This document shows, one piece after another, positions 47,396-55,711 of a stretch of 64,000 bases of DNA; position 1 is the first letter of the stretch, and every line of letters starts with the position of its first letter. The stretch spans positions 62,001 through 126,000 of the forward strand of contig JARHVB010000025.1 of NCBI GenBank assembly GCA_029222685.1, read 5' to 3'. The notes under the pieces are model-generated. The model was not told where the DNA came from, searched no databases, and was given only the letters and a program-made list of their open reading frames with translations. The position numbers and the translations under genes were made by a program. Source of the stretch: Terripilifer ovatus (GTDB taxonomy: Bacteria > Pseudomonadota > Alphaproteobacteria > Rhizobiales > Beijerinckiaceae).

Positions 47396-47932
47396 ATGTT
47401 GCAGCTTCTCCTTTTGCGCCATGCGAAGACCGAGCGATCTTCGCCCGACGGCGACCACGGCCGGGCCCTGACCAAACGCGGCACGGCGGATTCGGCTTTG
47501 ATGGGAGCCTATCTGCACCAGCATAAACTCGTACCCGACCGTGCTCTTGTGTCCGATGCGCTGCGCACCCGGCAGACCTATGACATCGCCGCCGCTAAAT
47601 TCCGCAGCAAGGTCGACGCCATGCTGGAGAACGAGATCTATCTCGCCGACAGCCTGACCCTGCTGCGCGCCATCCTGCAGACGCCCGACGACGTCAGCCG
47701 GCTGCTCGTCGTCGGGCACAATCCGGGCATCGCCGAACTGGCGCATTCCCTGAGCGCCGTCGGCGATGAAGCGGCGATCGCCGGCCTGCTCGAGAATTTT
47801 CCCACTGCCGCGCTGGCGATCATCGAATTCAATGCGCTGCGCTGGCTCGACATAGCCGACACGAAAGGCCGGCTTATGCGTTTCGTAACTGCGAAGTCAC
47901 TTCGTTCCGATACGGACGGCGAAGACGAGTAG
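47396..47932 (+). CDS. SixA-like histidine phosphatase
   Basis: A 178-residue phosphatase of the histidine phosphatase superfamily. The catalytic LLRHAKTE is at the N-terminus and the second His in VVGHNPGIAEL. SixA proteins remove phosphate from phosphohistidine of signalling HPt domains. It is cytoplasmic, co-transcribed with the MoxR gene, and followed by repeat R5 after 9 bp. Confidence 0.92.
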   Translation: MLQLLLLRHAKTERSSPDGDHGRALTKRGTADSALMGAYLHQHKLVPDRALVSDALRTRQTYDIAAAKFRSKVDAMLENEIYLADSLTLLRAILQTPDDVSRLLVVGHNPGIAELAHSLSAVGDEAAIAGLLENFPTAALAIIEFNALRWLDIADTKGRLMRFVTAKSLRSDTDGEDE

Positions 47933-47941
47933 TATGTATTT

Positions 47942-48068
47942 AATTCACGTCAGACCGAGCCGAAAATGTCGGTTATCGAGAGCCGGCAGTTTTAATTTAA
48001 GACTTGGCGTACTTAAGTACGTGAGCACCGGAAGCGCAGAGAACCGGCATTTGCCGGTATCACGTGAA
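47942..48068. repeat. Repeat family R5, copy 2
   Basis: 127 bp from ATTCACGT to ACGTGAAT, in the same orientation as copies 1 and 3. The stem CGTACTTAAGTACG is intact; the first stem has one mismatch and one wobble pair (CGGTTATC / GAGAGCCG); the last stem keeps CCGG / CCGG. Confidence 0.9.
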
Positions 48069-48083
48069 TGACGGGATGCCACC

Positions 48084-49076
48084 ATGCTTGCCGAGCTTTT
48101 TGCCATCTTCATCGCTACCGGCGCCCTTGATCAATGGCCGGCGCCGGTTCTCTACCAGCCGGTGGAACGCGCCGTCAGCAATTGGCGCTTGCAGGCGGCG
48201 CTGCATCTCGACGGCCCGGCCGAGCGCCGCGTCGGTTTCGTCACCGCCACGGCGCAGCCAGCGAACCTGCCGCGCTGCATCCGCCTCAACAATTACTGGT
48301 GCATCAAAAGCGCCCGCTGGAACGGCGAGATCGCCACCGACAACGAGGGCCATGTAGCGTTTTCCTCGGCCGACGAGGGTGCCACTGTCGCGGCTCAACT
48401 GCTGCGCCGCTATTACGTCGATTTCGGCCGCAAGAGCGCCATGGCCATCGTCTCGCGCTGGGCGCCGGCCGAATGCGGCGGCCCTGTCGTCGCCGGCCGC
48501 GGCGGCGCCAGGCGGACGCGGGCGAACCTCAACGGTCTTGCCGTGCGCGGCATCGGCAACACCCTGCGCGCTCGCTGGCTCGCCTCGCACCGGCCCGGCG
48601 GCGCCCGGCGCGGCAGCCGCGTCGCGGTCGTGCGTTCGCGCGTGCCCGACCGCGCCACGCCGATGCTACGCGCGCCTTCCATCGCCGTCGGCATGGGTGA
48701 ACGCACCGCGCCTGTGGCGCTCGCGCCCGTGCGCCTCGCCTCGCTCGGCCCGTTGCCGGCGCTGGGCAAGCCGGAACCGGCAGTGCCGCTGATCGCCTGC
48801 GCCGGCGAGGCAGTGCGCATCCGCAATTACGCCGGCAGGATCATCGACGGCATCGCCGCCAGCAGCACCGACGACCTGAAGCTGTTCGACGACCAGGGCC
48901 GGCCGACGCCCAATCTGGCCCACGCCATGCTGAACATGGCCTCGGTCGAGATCGGCCCCTTCCGCGTCGAAACCAGCCTCGTGTATCGCGCGATCGACCT
49001 GCTCTCCGCCGCCCCCAGACCGGAACCCAAGGTCGATTCGAAGCCGGATTTGAAACCCAATCCGAAGACGGACTAG
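48084..49076 (+). CDS. Hypothetical protein with P5-like (peptidoglycan-hydrolase-type) N-terminal region
   Basis: A 330-residue protein I cannot assign with confidence. Residues about 60-130 (CIRLNNYWCIKS, EGHVAFSSADEGATVAAQLL, RRYYVDFGRKSAMAIVSRWAP) resemble the 'structural protein P5' type domain linked to lysis proteins of phages. The middle is basic and low complexity (ARRTRANLNGLAVRG ... RRGSRVAVVRSR), and the end is Lys/Pro/Asp-rich. There is no clear signal peptide, though the first 15 residues are hydrophobic. The gene lies between two direct copies of repeat R5 (16 bp before, 13 bp after), so it may be a movable unit. Confidence 0.7.
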   Translation: MLAELFAIFIATGALDQWPAPVLYQPVERAVSNWRLQAALHLDGPAERRVGFVTATAQPANLPRCIRLNNYWCIKSARWNGEIATDNEGHVAFSSADEGATVAAQLLRRYYVDFGRKSAMAIVSRWAPAECGGPVVAGRGGARRTRANLNGLAVRGIGNTLRARWLASHRPGGARRGSRVAVVRSRVPDRATPMLRAPSIAVGMGERTAPVALAPVRLASLGPLPALGKPEPAVPLIACAGEAVRIRNYAGRIIDGIAASSTDDLKLFDDQGRPTPNLAHAMLNMASVEIGPFRVETSLVYRAIDLLSAAPRPEPKVDSKPDLKPNPKTD

Positions 49077-49088
49077 GGTGTGGTTGAG

Positions 49089-49219
49089 ATTCACGTCAGA
49101 CCGCGCCGAAAATGGCGGTTCTCGAGAACCGGCAGTTCTAATTTAAGACTTGGCGTACTTAAGTACGTGAGCACCGGAAGCGCAGAGAACCGGCATTTGC
49201 AGGCCGGTATCACGTGAAT
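49089..49219. repeat. Repeat family R5, copy 3
   Basis: 131 bp, the most symmetrical copy: ends ATTCACGT / ACGTGAAT, stem CGGTTCTC-GAGAACCG (perfect), stem CGTACTTAAGTACG and stem ACCGGC / GCCGGT. These four stems would give a cloverleaf-like fold. It starts 13 bp after the stop of the hypothetical gene. Confidence 0.9.
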
Positions 49220-49248
49220 ATCGACACAACCGCCGCTGGAACCCCGCC

Positions 49249-50742
49249 TTGAGCCTGCTTTCCAATCTTGCCAACGAAGCCCGCATCGCCGCCTGGAGCG
49301 TCGCCGACTATGTCACCGGATCGGGCCTGCGGCTGGGCGTCACCGGCCTGTCGCGCTCGGGCAAGACCGTGTTCATCACCGCCCTGGTGCATCACCTGCA
49401 ACGCCTGGCGGGCGAAACGGCCTCGAGCGGCCAGCGCAGCTTTCCGGTGTTCCGTGTCCACGCGGAAGGCCGGCTGACCCGCGCCTTCCTCGATCCGCAG
49501 CCGGACGATGCCGTGCCGCGCTTCGCCTACGAGGATCATCTGGCCGACCTGACCGGCGGCGACAAGGGCCCCGACGAGCGCATCTGGCCGCAATCGACCC
49601 GGCGCATTTCCGAACTGCGCATCGTGCTCGAATTCGAGCGCCGCGAGGGCTGGCGCAAGGGCCCCGCGTCGCTGGCGCTCGACATCGTCGATTATCCCGG
49701 CGAATGGCTGCTCGACCTCCCGCTGCTCGCCAAGGACTACCGGCAATGGTCGCGCGAGACCCTGGAGGCCAGCGCCACGGCCGGCCGCGCCCACCTCGCC
49801 GCCGACTGGCGCGGCTTCCTCGGCACGCTCGATCCCCAGGCCAAGGCCAGCGAGGACATGGCGCGCAAGGCGGCCGACCTCTTCACCGCCTATCTGCGCG
49901 CCTGCCGCGACGACCGCTATGCGCTGTCGACCCTGCCGCCGGGCCGCTTCCTGCTGCCAGGCGACATGGAAGGCTCACCAGCCCTGACCTTCGCGCCGCT
50001 ACCCGTCACCGAAAGCACGATCATCGCTTCGGGCTCGCTCGCCGCCATGATGGAGCGCCGCTACGAGGCCTATAAATCCCATGTGGTGCGGCCATTCTTC
50101 CGCGATCATTTCGCCCGGCTCGACCGCCAGATCGTGCTGGTCGACGTCCTGTCGGCCCTGAACTCCGGCCCCGCCGCCGTGCGCGATCTCGAGACCGCGA
50201 TGACGGATGTGATGACGGCGTTCCGCGCCGGCCGCTCCTCGCTGCTGTCGACGATCTTCCGGCCGCGCATCGACCGCATCCTGTTCGCCGCCACCAAGGC
50301 CGATCACCTGCATCACACCAGCCACGACCGGCTGGAGGCGATCCTCGATCTCCTGGTCGAGCGCGCCATCAAGCGCGCCGAGGCGGTCGGCGCCAAGGTC
50401 GATATCATCGCGCTCGCGGCGGTGCGCGCCACGCGCGAGGCGGCCGTGCGCCACCATGGCGAAAATCTGGAAGCCATCGTCGGCATTCCCATGCGCGGCG
50501 AGGCGGTCGGCGGCGAGGTGTTCGACGGCAAGACCGAGGCAGCGATCTTTCCCGGCGAACTGCCGGCCGATCCCAAGCGCGTCTTCCGCGGCGATGGCCT
50601 GGCCCTGCCCGATGCCGACTGGCGCTTCGCCCGCTTCCGCCCGCCGATCATCGGCCCGCCGGTGGACGGCAAGCCGGCGCCGCTACCGCACATCCGCATG
50701 GATAGGGCGCTGGAGTTTTTGCTCGGGGATAAGACGGTTTAG
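49249..50742 (+). CDS. ycjX: YcjX family P-loop protein (DUF463)
   Basis: A 497-residue GTPase-like protein starting with TTG. P-loop GLSRSGKT is at 33-40, later DIVDYPGEWLLDLPLL as the switch region, DVLSALNSGPAAVRDLE and a C-terminal FARFRPP. YcjX proteins are stress-associated and normally sit next to YcjF; here ycjF is 3.9 kb away with four other features between. Ribosome site weak (TGGA). Confidence 0.92.
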   Translation: MSLLSNLANEARIAAWSVADYVTGSGLRLGVTGLSRSGKTVFITALVHHLQRLAGETASSGQRSFPVFRVHAEGRLTRAFLDPQPDDAVPRFAYEDHLADLTGGDKGPDERIWPQSTRRISELRIVLEFERREGWRKGPASLALDIVDYPGEWLLDLPLLAKDYRQWSRETLEASATAGRAHLAADWRGFLGTLDPQAKASEDMARKAADLFTAYLRACRDDRYALSTLPPGRFLLPGDMEGSPALTFAPLPVTESTIIASGSLAAMMERRYEAYKSHVVRPFFRDHFARLDRQIVLVDVLSALNSGPAAVRDLETAMTDVMTAFRAGRSSLLSTIFRPRIDRILFAATKADHLHHTSHDRLEAILDLLVERAIKRAEAVGAKVDIIALAAVRATREAAVRHHGENLEAIVGIPMRGEAVGGEVFDGKTEAAIFPGELPADPKRVFRGDGLALPDADWRFARFRPPIIGPPVDGKPAPLPHIRMDRALEFLLGDKTV

Positions 50743-51212
50743 CTGACGCAAACCTCGAAAGTATGACCGAAAATAAACGCCTGTCATTCCCGACGCGCAC
50801 GCAGTGCCTATGGCATTCACACATCTCTCGCGGGCATCCGATGCACTGAATTTTCAGGTCTGGATCCCCGCTCGCGCCTGCGGCGCGTCGGGGATGACAG
50901 GACCTCAATGTCATTCCCGACGCGCGAAGCGCGAGCGGGAAACCAGACGTCGAAGCTGCATCAATGCCTATCGAAAGACGAATCTTTTCAAAGCTTCGTT
51001 CCGTCCTGCGCCTATCGCGCTCGTCATCAAGGGCCATCCCGATCCCGATTCGGCCTCCTGGATGAGTGAATCCGGTAGCACGCAGTGCGCGAGCGGGAAA
51101 CCAGGAGTCAAAGACCGCAGTTGACCGTCAGGTGCCTCTGGATTCCTGCTCTGCGCTTCGCTTGGCGGCGGGCTACGTTAAACGAGCAAATCCCGCCGCC
51201 CGGACTACAGAC
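50743..51212. repeat. Repeat-filled intergenic region (family R1, three copies)
   Basis: About 470 bp with no gene. It holds an R1 element at 50782-50899 (TGTCATTCCCGACGC ... GGGGATGACA), a single R1 arm at 50909-50946 (TGTCATTCCCGACGCGCGAA and on), and a decayed double arm at 51081-51172 (GCGAGCGGGAAACCAGGAG ... CTGGATTCCTGCTCTGCGC). The copies face each other in different states of decay. Confidence 0.8.
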
Positions 51213-52286
51213 TTACGGCGTAATCGCCACCTTCAGCACACCATCGCGCTGATGACTGAAAAGATCATAAGCCGCTTCGATGTCGTCGAGTTTGAAGCGG
51301 TGCGTCACCAGAGGCTTCAGGTCGATGCGGCCGGACGAAATCACGGACATCAATCGACGCATCCGTTCCTTGCCGCCCGGGCAAAGCGTGGTGACGATGC
51401 TCTTGTCGGCCAGCCCCGCGCCGAAGGCGCCCAGGGGAATGGTGAGGTCAGAGGAATAGACGCCGAGGCTCGACAAGATTCCGCCCGGCCGCAGTGCCTT
51501 GAGACCGTTCGCGAAGGTCGCCTGTGTGCCGAGCGCCTCGATAGCGACGTCGACGCCGCGTCCATCGGTCAGCCGCATGATCTCCTCCACCGGGTCCACC
51601 TTGGTGAAGTCGATGCAATGGTCCGCGCCCAGCCCGCGCGCGACGTTCATTCGCTCAGGCACCGCGTCGACCCCGATGATCGTCGTCGCGCCGGAAAGCT
51701 TGGCCCCGGCCACCGCGCACAGTCCGATCGGCCCCAGGGCAAAGACCACGACCGTGTCGCCGATGCGGATACGTCCGCTTTCCGCGCCCGAAAAGCCCGT
51801 CGACATGATGTCAGGGCACATCAGCACCTGCTCGTCGGTGAGTTCGTCGGGCACGGCCGCGAGGTTCGCCGTCGCATCGGGCACACAAAGGAATTCGGCC
51901 TGCGCACCGTCGATCGTATTGCCGAACCGCCAGCCGCCAAGCGCTTTGAAGCCGTGCTTCGTTCCGGCGCCGTCCTGGCTGAGACAGCCGCACAGACAGG
52001 CGTTGCTTTGTCCGCTCGGCGTGATCGCGCCGGCGATGACTCGCTGCCCCTCCTGGTAGCCCTTGACGGCCGAGCCGAGCTTTTCGATGACGCCGACCGG
52101 TTCATGCCCGATCGTCAAGCCGCGCTCGACCGGATATTCGCCTTTCAGGATGTGAACATCGGTGCCGCAGATCGTCGTCGTCGTGATGCGCACGAGAGCG
52201 TCAAGCGGACCGATTTCGGGAATGGGCTTTTCGTCGAGGACGATCCGTCCCGGCTCTACAAATACGGCGGCTTTCATCTTTTTCAT
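51213..52286 (-). CDS. Zinc-dependent alcohol dehydrogenase, MDR superfamily
   Basis: A 357-residue Zn-alcohol dehydrogenase beginning MKKMKAAVFVEPGRIVLDEK after GGAG. Catalytic zinc ligands are C in TTICGTDVH, H in TIGHEPVG and a D/C further on (VLMCPDIMSTGFSGAE). The structural-zinc cysteine cluster is reduced (NACLCGCLSQDG), as in NADP-dependent secondary alcohol dehydrogenases. The cofactor region VVVFALGPIGLCAVAGAKLSG follows the usual GxGxxG shape. It is a single gene that separates ycjX from ycjF. Confidence 0.9.
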   Translation of the reverse strand: MKKMKAAVFVEPGRIVLDEKPIPEIGPLDALVRITTTTICGTDVHILKGEYPVERGLTIGHEPVGVIEKLGSAVKGYQEGQRVIAGAITPSGQSNACLCGCLSQDGAGTKHGFKALGGWRFGNTIDGAQAEFLCVPDATANLAAVPDELTDEQVLMCPDIMSTGFSGAESGRIRIGDTVVVFALGPIGLCAVAGAKLSGATTIIGVDAVPERMNVARGLGADHCIDFTKVDPVEEIMRLTDGRGVDVAIEALGTQATFANGLKALRPGGILSSLGVYSSDLTIPLGAFGAGLADKSIVTTLCPGGKERMRRLMSVISSGRIDLKPLVTHRFKLDDIEAAYDLFSHQRDGVLKVAITP

Positions 52287-52669
52287 CCGAAATCTCCGGA
52301 TTGATGGCACGGGAAGCGCTGTCGGCTTCACCGCAATGTACGAGCCCTCCATGTCTCTTTTATTGTCGCCTTTATTCATTTTGTGCGTTGCGGCAGATCA
52401 AGGACGCCTTCGCCAGACGGCGCAGCCCAAGCCTGTGTCCGGCCCATGCTCGCGGTGCCACCATTTGACCGCAGCTTTCCCGCTCCGGCCAGATAGCGCC
52501 AAGGCGTTGTACTCTAACTATTTTATTCCAAATTCAAACGGGGCTGATGTGGCATAAAAGCAACATGTCTTTATTTCGACAAGAAACATGGGAGCCTTTT
52601 CGCCGGCCGCCAGTTGTAGCGCCGTGAACTCGCCGCGTTGCGTTGCGGGCGAAGCTGGAGGACTAGCAT
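52287..52669. other. Intergenic region upstream of the outer-membrane protein gene
   Basis: About 380 bp. The last part (about 52500-52600) is AT-rich compared with the surroundings and is the likely promoter and leader of the outer-membrane gene, which starts with ATG after GGAGGACTAGCAT. I see no gene in it. Confidence 0.6.
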
Positions 52670-53503
52670 ATGAAGCATACCCTTGGTTTGGCGGCGCTCG
52701 GCGCCGCGCTGATGACGACCACCGCCTTTGCGGCTGACCTGCCGCGCCGCTCGATGGCGCCGGCCCCCGCGCCCGTCTATGCCGTGCCTGTGTTCACCTG
52801 GGCCGGCTTCTACGTCGGTCTGAATGCCGGCGCCGGTTTCGCCAGCAACAACAATGGCAGCAACACCTACTTCCTGCCGGCCGGTTCGGTCGTCAATTCC
52901 GCCGGCACCAACGGCACCCTCTTCGTCCCGGGCGGCAACAACAATCGCAGCGGTTTCATCGGCGGCGCCCAGATCGGCTATAACTGGCAGTTCGGTTCAC
53001 TGGTGGCCGGCCTCGAAACCGACTTCCAGTATGCCGACCTGAATCGCGGCAATGGCCAGTTCGCCATCCCCGCCGGCTACACCTTCGTCGGCGTTCCGGG
53101 CGCAGCCATCACCAACGGCGCGGCGGTCGTCACCAACAACGGTTCGAGCAACCAGAAGTACTTCGGTACCGTTCGTGCCCGCCTCGGTTACGCCATCGAC
53201 CGCACCCTCATCTACGGTACAGCCGGTCTCGCCTACGGCGGCAGCAACTCGCGGGTCGGCTATGCGGTTGGTGGCGGTGTCGAATATGCCTTCAACAATG
53301 CCTGGAGCGCCAAGCTCGAAGCCATGTATGTCGGCTTGAACCGCGGCAACAGCAACAGCGTCGGTGGCGTCTACGACCCAGGCAACAACCTGCTGTACCT
53401 GTCGAACAACGCCCGCAGGAAGAACGACTTCGTCGTCGTCCGCGCCGGCCTCAACTACCGCTTCGGCAGCACCAGCTCCGCCCCGGTGCTGGCGCGCTAC
53501 TGA
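52670..53503 (+). CDS. Outer-membrane beta-barrel protein, Omp25/Omp31 type
   Basis: A 277-residue small porin-like surface protein of the Rhizobiales Omp25 family. The signal peptide is MKHTLGLAALGAALMTTTAF (cut AFA-ADLPRRS), followed by the hallmark VFTWAGFYVGLNAGAGF. Alternating strands (NWQFGSLVAGLETDFQYADL, FGTVRARLGYAIDRTLIYG) and an end in an aromatic residue (VLARY) fit an 8-stranded barrel. The extracellular loops are rich in Asn and Gly. A strong terminator follows. Confidence 0.93.
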   Translation: MKHTLGLAALGAALMTTTAFAADLPRRSMAPAPAPVYAVPVFTWAGFYVGLNAGAGFASNNNGSNTYFLPAGSVVNSAGTNGTLFVPGGNNNRSGFIGGAQIGYNWQFGSLVAGLETDFQYADLNRGNGQFAIPAGYTFVGVPGAAITNGAAVVTNNGSSNQKYFGTVRARLGYAIDRTLIYGTAGLAYGGSNSRVGYAVGGGVEYAFNNAWSAKLEAMYVGLNRGNSNSVGGVYDPGNNLLYLSNNARRKNDFVVVRAGLNYRFGSTSSAPVLARY

Positions 53504-53523
53504 GGCATGACGTCTTGATCACG

Positions 53524-53550
53524 AGCCCCAGTCGAAAGACTGGGGCTTTT
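53524..53550 (+). terminator. Rho-independent terminator of the outer-membrane gene
   Basis: Perfect stem AGCCCCAGTC / GACTGGGGCT with loop GAAA, then TTTTG. Confidence 0.92.
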
Positions 53551-53559
53551 GTGCGTCAT

Positions 53560-54534
53560 TCAGCGCGCCGGGATCTGGATGGCTTCCTTGATCTGCGCCG
53601 CGCTCATGCGCTCCGGCAGGAACTTCATGCGCACCGCATCGTCCATGACATCGTCGATACCCGCGATGCGATAGGGATCGATCGCCGCCGGCGGCAGAAA
53701 TTCCGTGAGAGCCGTTTTTGCGGCAGCCTCTGAAGAGAGGCCGGACCATTCCGTATAGGCCTTGAGGCCTTCAGGCGTCGTGGCCACCCAGTCCTGGGTT
53801 TCCTTGTAGGCGCGGATAAACCGCGCATAGACGTCCGGATTGGCTTTCAGATTGTCGGAGCGGGCGATGATGACGCGGATGGTCTGCTTGTCCATGTCGG
53901 GCGCCGCGGAGGCTTTCCAGACCAGGCGAATGTCTCCCTTCTGCAAGGCATCGAGTCCGAACGGCGCGCCGGCCCAGCCGACATCGACCTGCCCGCTCAT
54001 GACAGCGGCGAACGTGCTCGGCGTCGAGCCTGTGGCCGTCATTTTAAAATTGACGCCGCTGTATTTCTGCAGCGCCATCACCGATGCATAGGCGGACGAA
54101 CCGGCAGTCGAATAAGCCACCGTGTGGTTTTCCGCATCCTTCACCGATTTGATCGGCGAGTTGGCTTTCACGTACCAATAGAGCTGGCTGCCGCCGGTGA
54201 AGGATCCGCCGATGATGCGCACCGGCGCACCTTTCGAAATCGGCCCCAGCGTACCGCCAAAGCCGGTGCCTATGCCGACCTGCGCCGCACCCGAAATGAC
54301 CGCCTGCAAGGTCTCGCCGGTGCCTTCCGTGTAGAGCACTTCGAGATCGAGGCCGTGCTTTTTGAAGATGCCGGCTTTCTGACCCATTTCCGGCGGAAAG
54401 GTCTCGCCGACCCCGCGCTGGCCGCCGACGGCGATTTTCAGCTTGTCTTGCGCGGCCGCCGTTTGCAGGCTCGCGACGAAACCCAAAACAGCCAGGCCTG
54501 ATAGGGCAGCGCGCTGCCAGAACACGATCTTCAT
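53560..54534 (-). CDS. ABC transporter solute-binding protein, NitT/TauT type
   Basis: A 324-residue periplasmic receptor of the nitrate/sulfonate/taurine class. The start at 54534 follows GGGAGG; the signal peptide is MKIVFWQRAALSGLAVLGFV and on to TAAA-QDKLK. Family features are PPEMGQKAGIFKKHGLDLEV, GTGETLQAVISGAAQVGIG and FAAVMSGQVDVGWAGAPFG. No permease or ATPase gene is nearby. Ligand unknown; aromatic or sulfonated compounds are common for this class. Confidence 0.92.
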   Translation of the reverse strand: MKIVFWQRAALSGLAVLGFVASLQTAAAQDKLKIAVGGQRGVGETFPPEMGQKAGIFKKHGLDLEVLYTEGTGETLQAVISGAAQVGIGTGFGGTLGPISKGAPVRIIGGSFTGGSQLYWYVKANSPIKSVKDAENHTVAYSTAGSSAYASVMALQKYSGVNFKMTATGSTPSTFAAVMSGQVDVGWAGAPFGLDALQKGDIRLVWKASAAPDMDKQTIRVIIARSDNLKANPDVYARFIRAYKETQDWVATTPEGLKAYTEWSGLSSEAAAKTALTEFLPPAAIDPYRIAGIDDVMDDAVRMKFLPERMSAAQIKEAIQIPAR

Positions 54535-54673
54535 GGAATCCTCCCTGATTCTGCTGGCCTCTTGCGAGCCGTGCGGCATTTTAGGTCGGTTTGTGTTGCC
54601 AGGGCAATGGCAGCGGGTGGAACGTCGGCCTGCGCTCTTGACTGGGAGCGTATCGCCCCTCACCTCTACGAGC

Positions 54674-55711
54674 ATGAGCGACAGTCCCACCGCCACCCGC
54701 CGGCCGCGCGCCTTCCGCCTTGACGGCGACGGCGCCTCCGCAGCCACGCTCGAGGAGCAGCCCGACGTCTACGCTTACGAGGCGGACGCGCCCGAGGCCG
54801 CCAACGAGGCGGTGGAATATGCCCAGCGCCACGGCATCGTCGCCCGCCGGCTGATGTCATGGAGCGGCGTCTTGTTTTCGGCGCTGAGCGGTCTGGTGAC
54901 CTTGGCGCTCGGCCTCTGGTTCAACCGTCTGCTCGAGGATCTTTTCGCGCGATCGCTGACCCTGGGCTGGCTCGGCGTGGCGCTGCTCGGCCTCGCCATC
55001 ATCGCCCTTCTGGTGCTGTGCGGCCGTGAAATCGCCGGCATCCTGCGCCAGCGCCATATCGCCAAACTGCATGCGGCCCTCACCGACGCCCGCGCCAGGG
55101 ACGATCGCGACGCCGCCCGCGCCCAGACGGCCGTTCTCACCTCGCTCTATCTCAAACGGCCCGAGACGGCGCAGGGACGCGCGCGCGTCACCCAGGCGGC
55201 GCGCGAAATCGTCGACGGCCGCGATCTCATCGACATCGCCGAACGCGCCCTCGTGCATCCGCTCGACGCCCTGGTGCAGCGGGAGATCGCCAATGCGGCG
55301 AAGCGCGTTTCGGTCGTCACCGCCATTTCGCCGCGCGCCGTCATCGACGTGCTGTTCGTTGCAGCCCAGGCGATCCGGCTCATCCGCCGCACTGCCGAAA
55401 TCTACGGCGGCAGGCCTGGCCTCCTCGGCTTCCTGCGCATCATGAAATCCGTCGGCTCGCATCTGGCGGTCACCGGCGGCATGGCGGTCGGCGATTCGCT
55501 GGTGCAGCAATTGCTCGGCCATGGGCTTGCCGCGAAACTGTCGGCGCGGCTCGGCGAAGGCGTGCTCAACGGCATGCTCACCGCACGCGTCGGTATTTCG
55601 GCCATGGCCGTCTGCCGGCCGATGCCGTTCGCGGTCGAGGACCCGCCGGGCATCAGCGATGTCGCGCCATTCCTGTTCAGCGGGAAGCCGGAGAAGAAGC
55701 CGACACCTTGA
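54674..55711 (+). CDS. ycjF: YcjF family membrane protein (DUF697, TIGR01620)
   Basis: A 345-residue inner-membrane protein. The start at 54674 (MSDSPTATRRPRAFRLD) matches family members; the open frame upstream is antisense to the receptor gene. Two transmembrane helices (about 70-92 and 98-122) are followed by a conserved domain with TSLYLKRPETAQGRARV, RVSVVTAISPRAVIDVLFV and GRPGLLGFLRIMKSV. It is the usual partner of YcjX. Its end overlaps the convergent msrQ gene by 35 bp. Confidence 0.92.
   Translation: MSDSPTATRRPRAFRLDGDGASAATLEEQPDVYAYEADAPEAANEAVEYAQRHGIVARRLMSWSGVLFSALSGLVTLALGLWFNRLLEDLFARSLTLGWLGVALLGLAIIALLVLCGREIAGILRQRHIAKLHAALTDARARDDRDAARAQTAVLTSLYLKRPETAQGRARVTQAAREIVDGRDLIDIAERALVHPLDALVQREIANAAKRVSVVTAISPRAVIDVLFVAAQAIRLIRRTAEIYGGRPGLLGFLRIMKSVGSHLAVTGGMAVGDSLVQQLLGHGLAAKLSARLGEGVLNGMLTARVGISAMAVCRPMPFAVEDPPGISDVAPFLFSGKPEKKPTP

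Noticed and set aside
50782-51172. CRISPR-like appearance of repeated segments
   Set aside because: The repeats are unequal in length, irregularly spaced and inverted to one another, with no cas genes; they belong to family R1.
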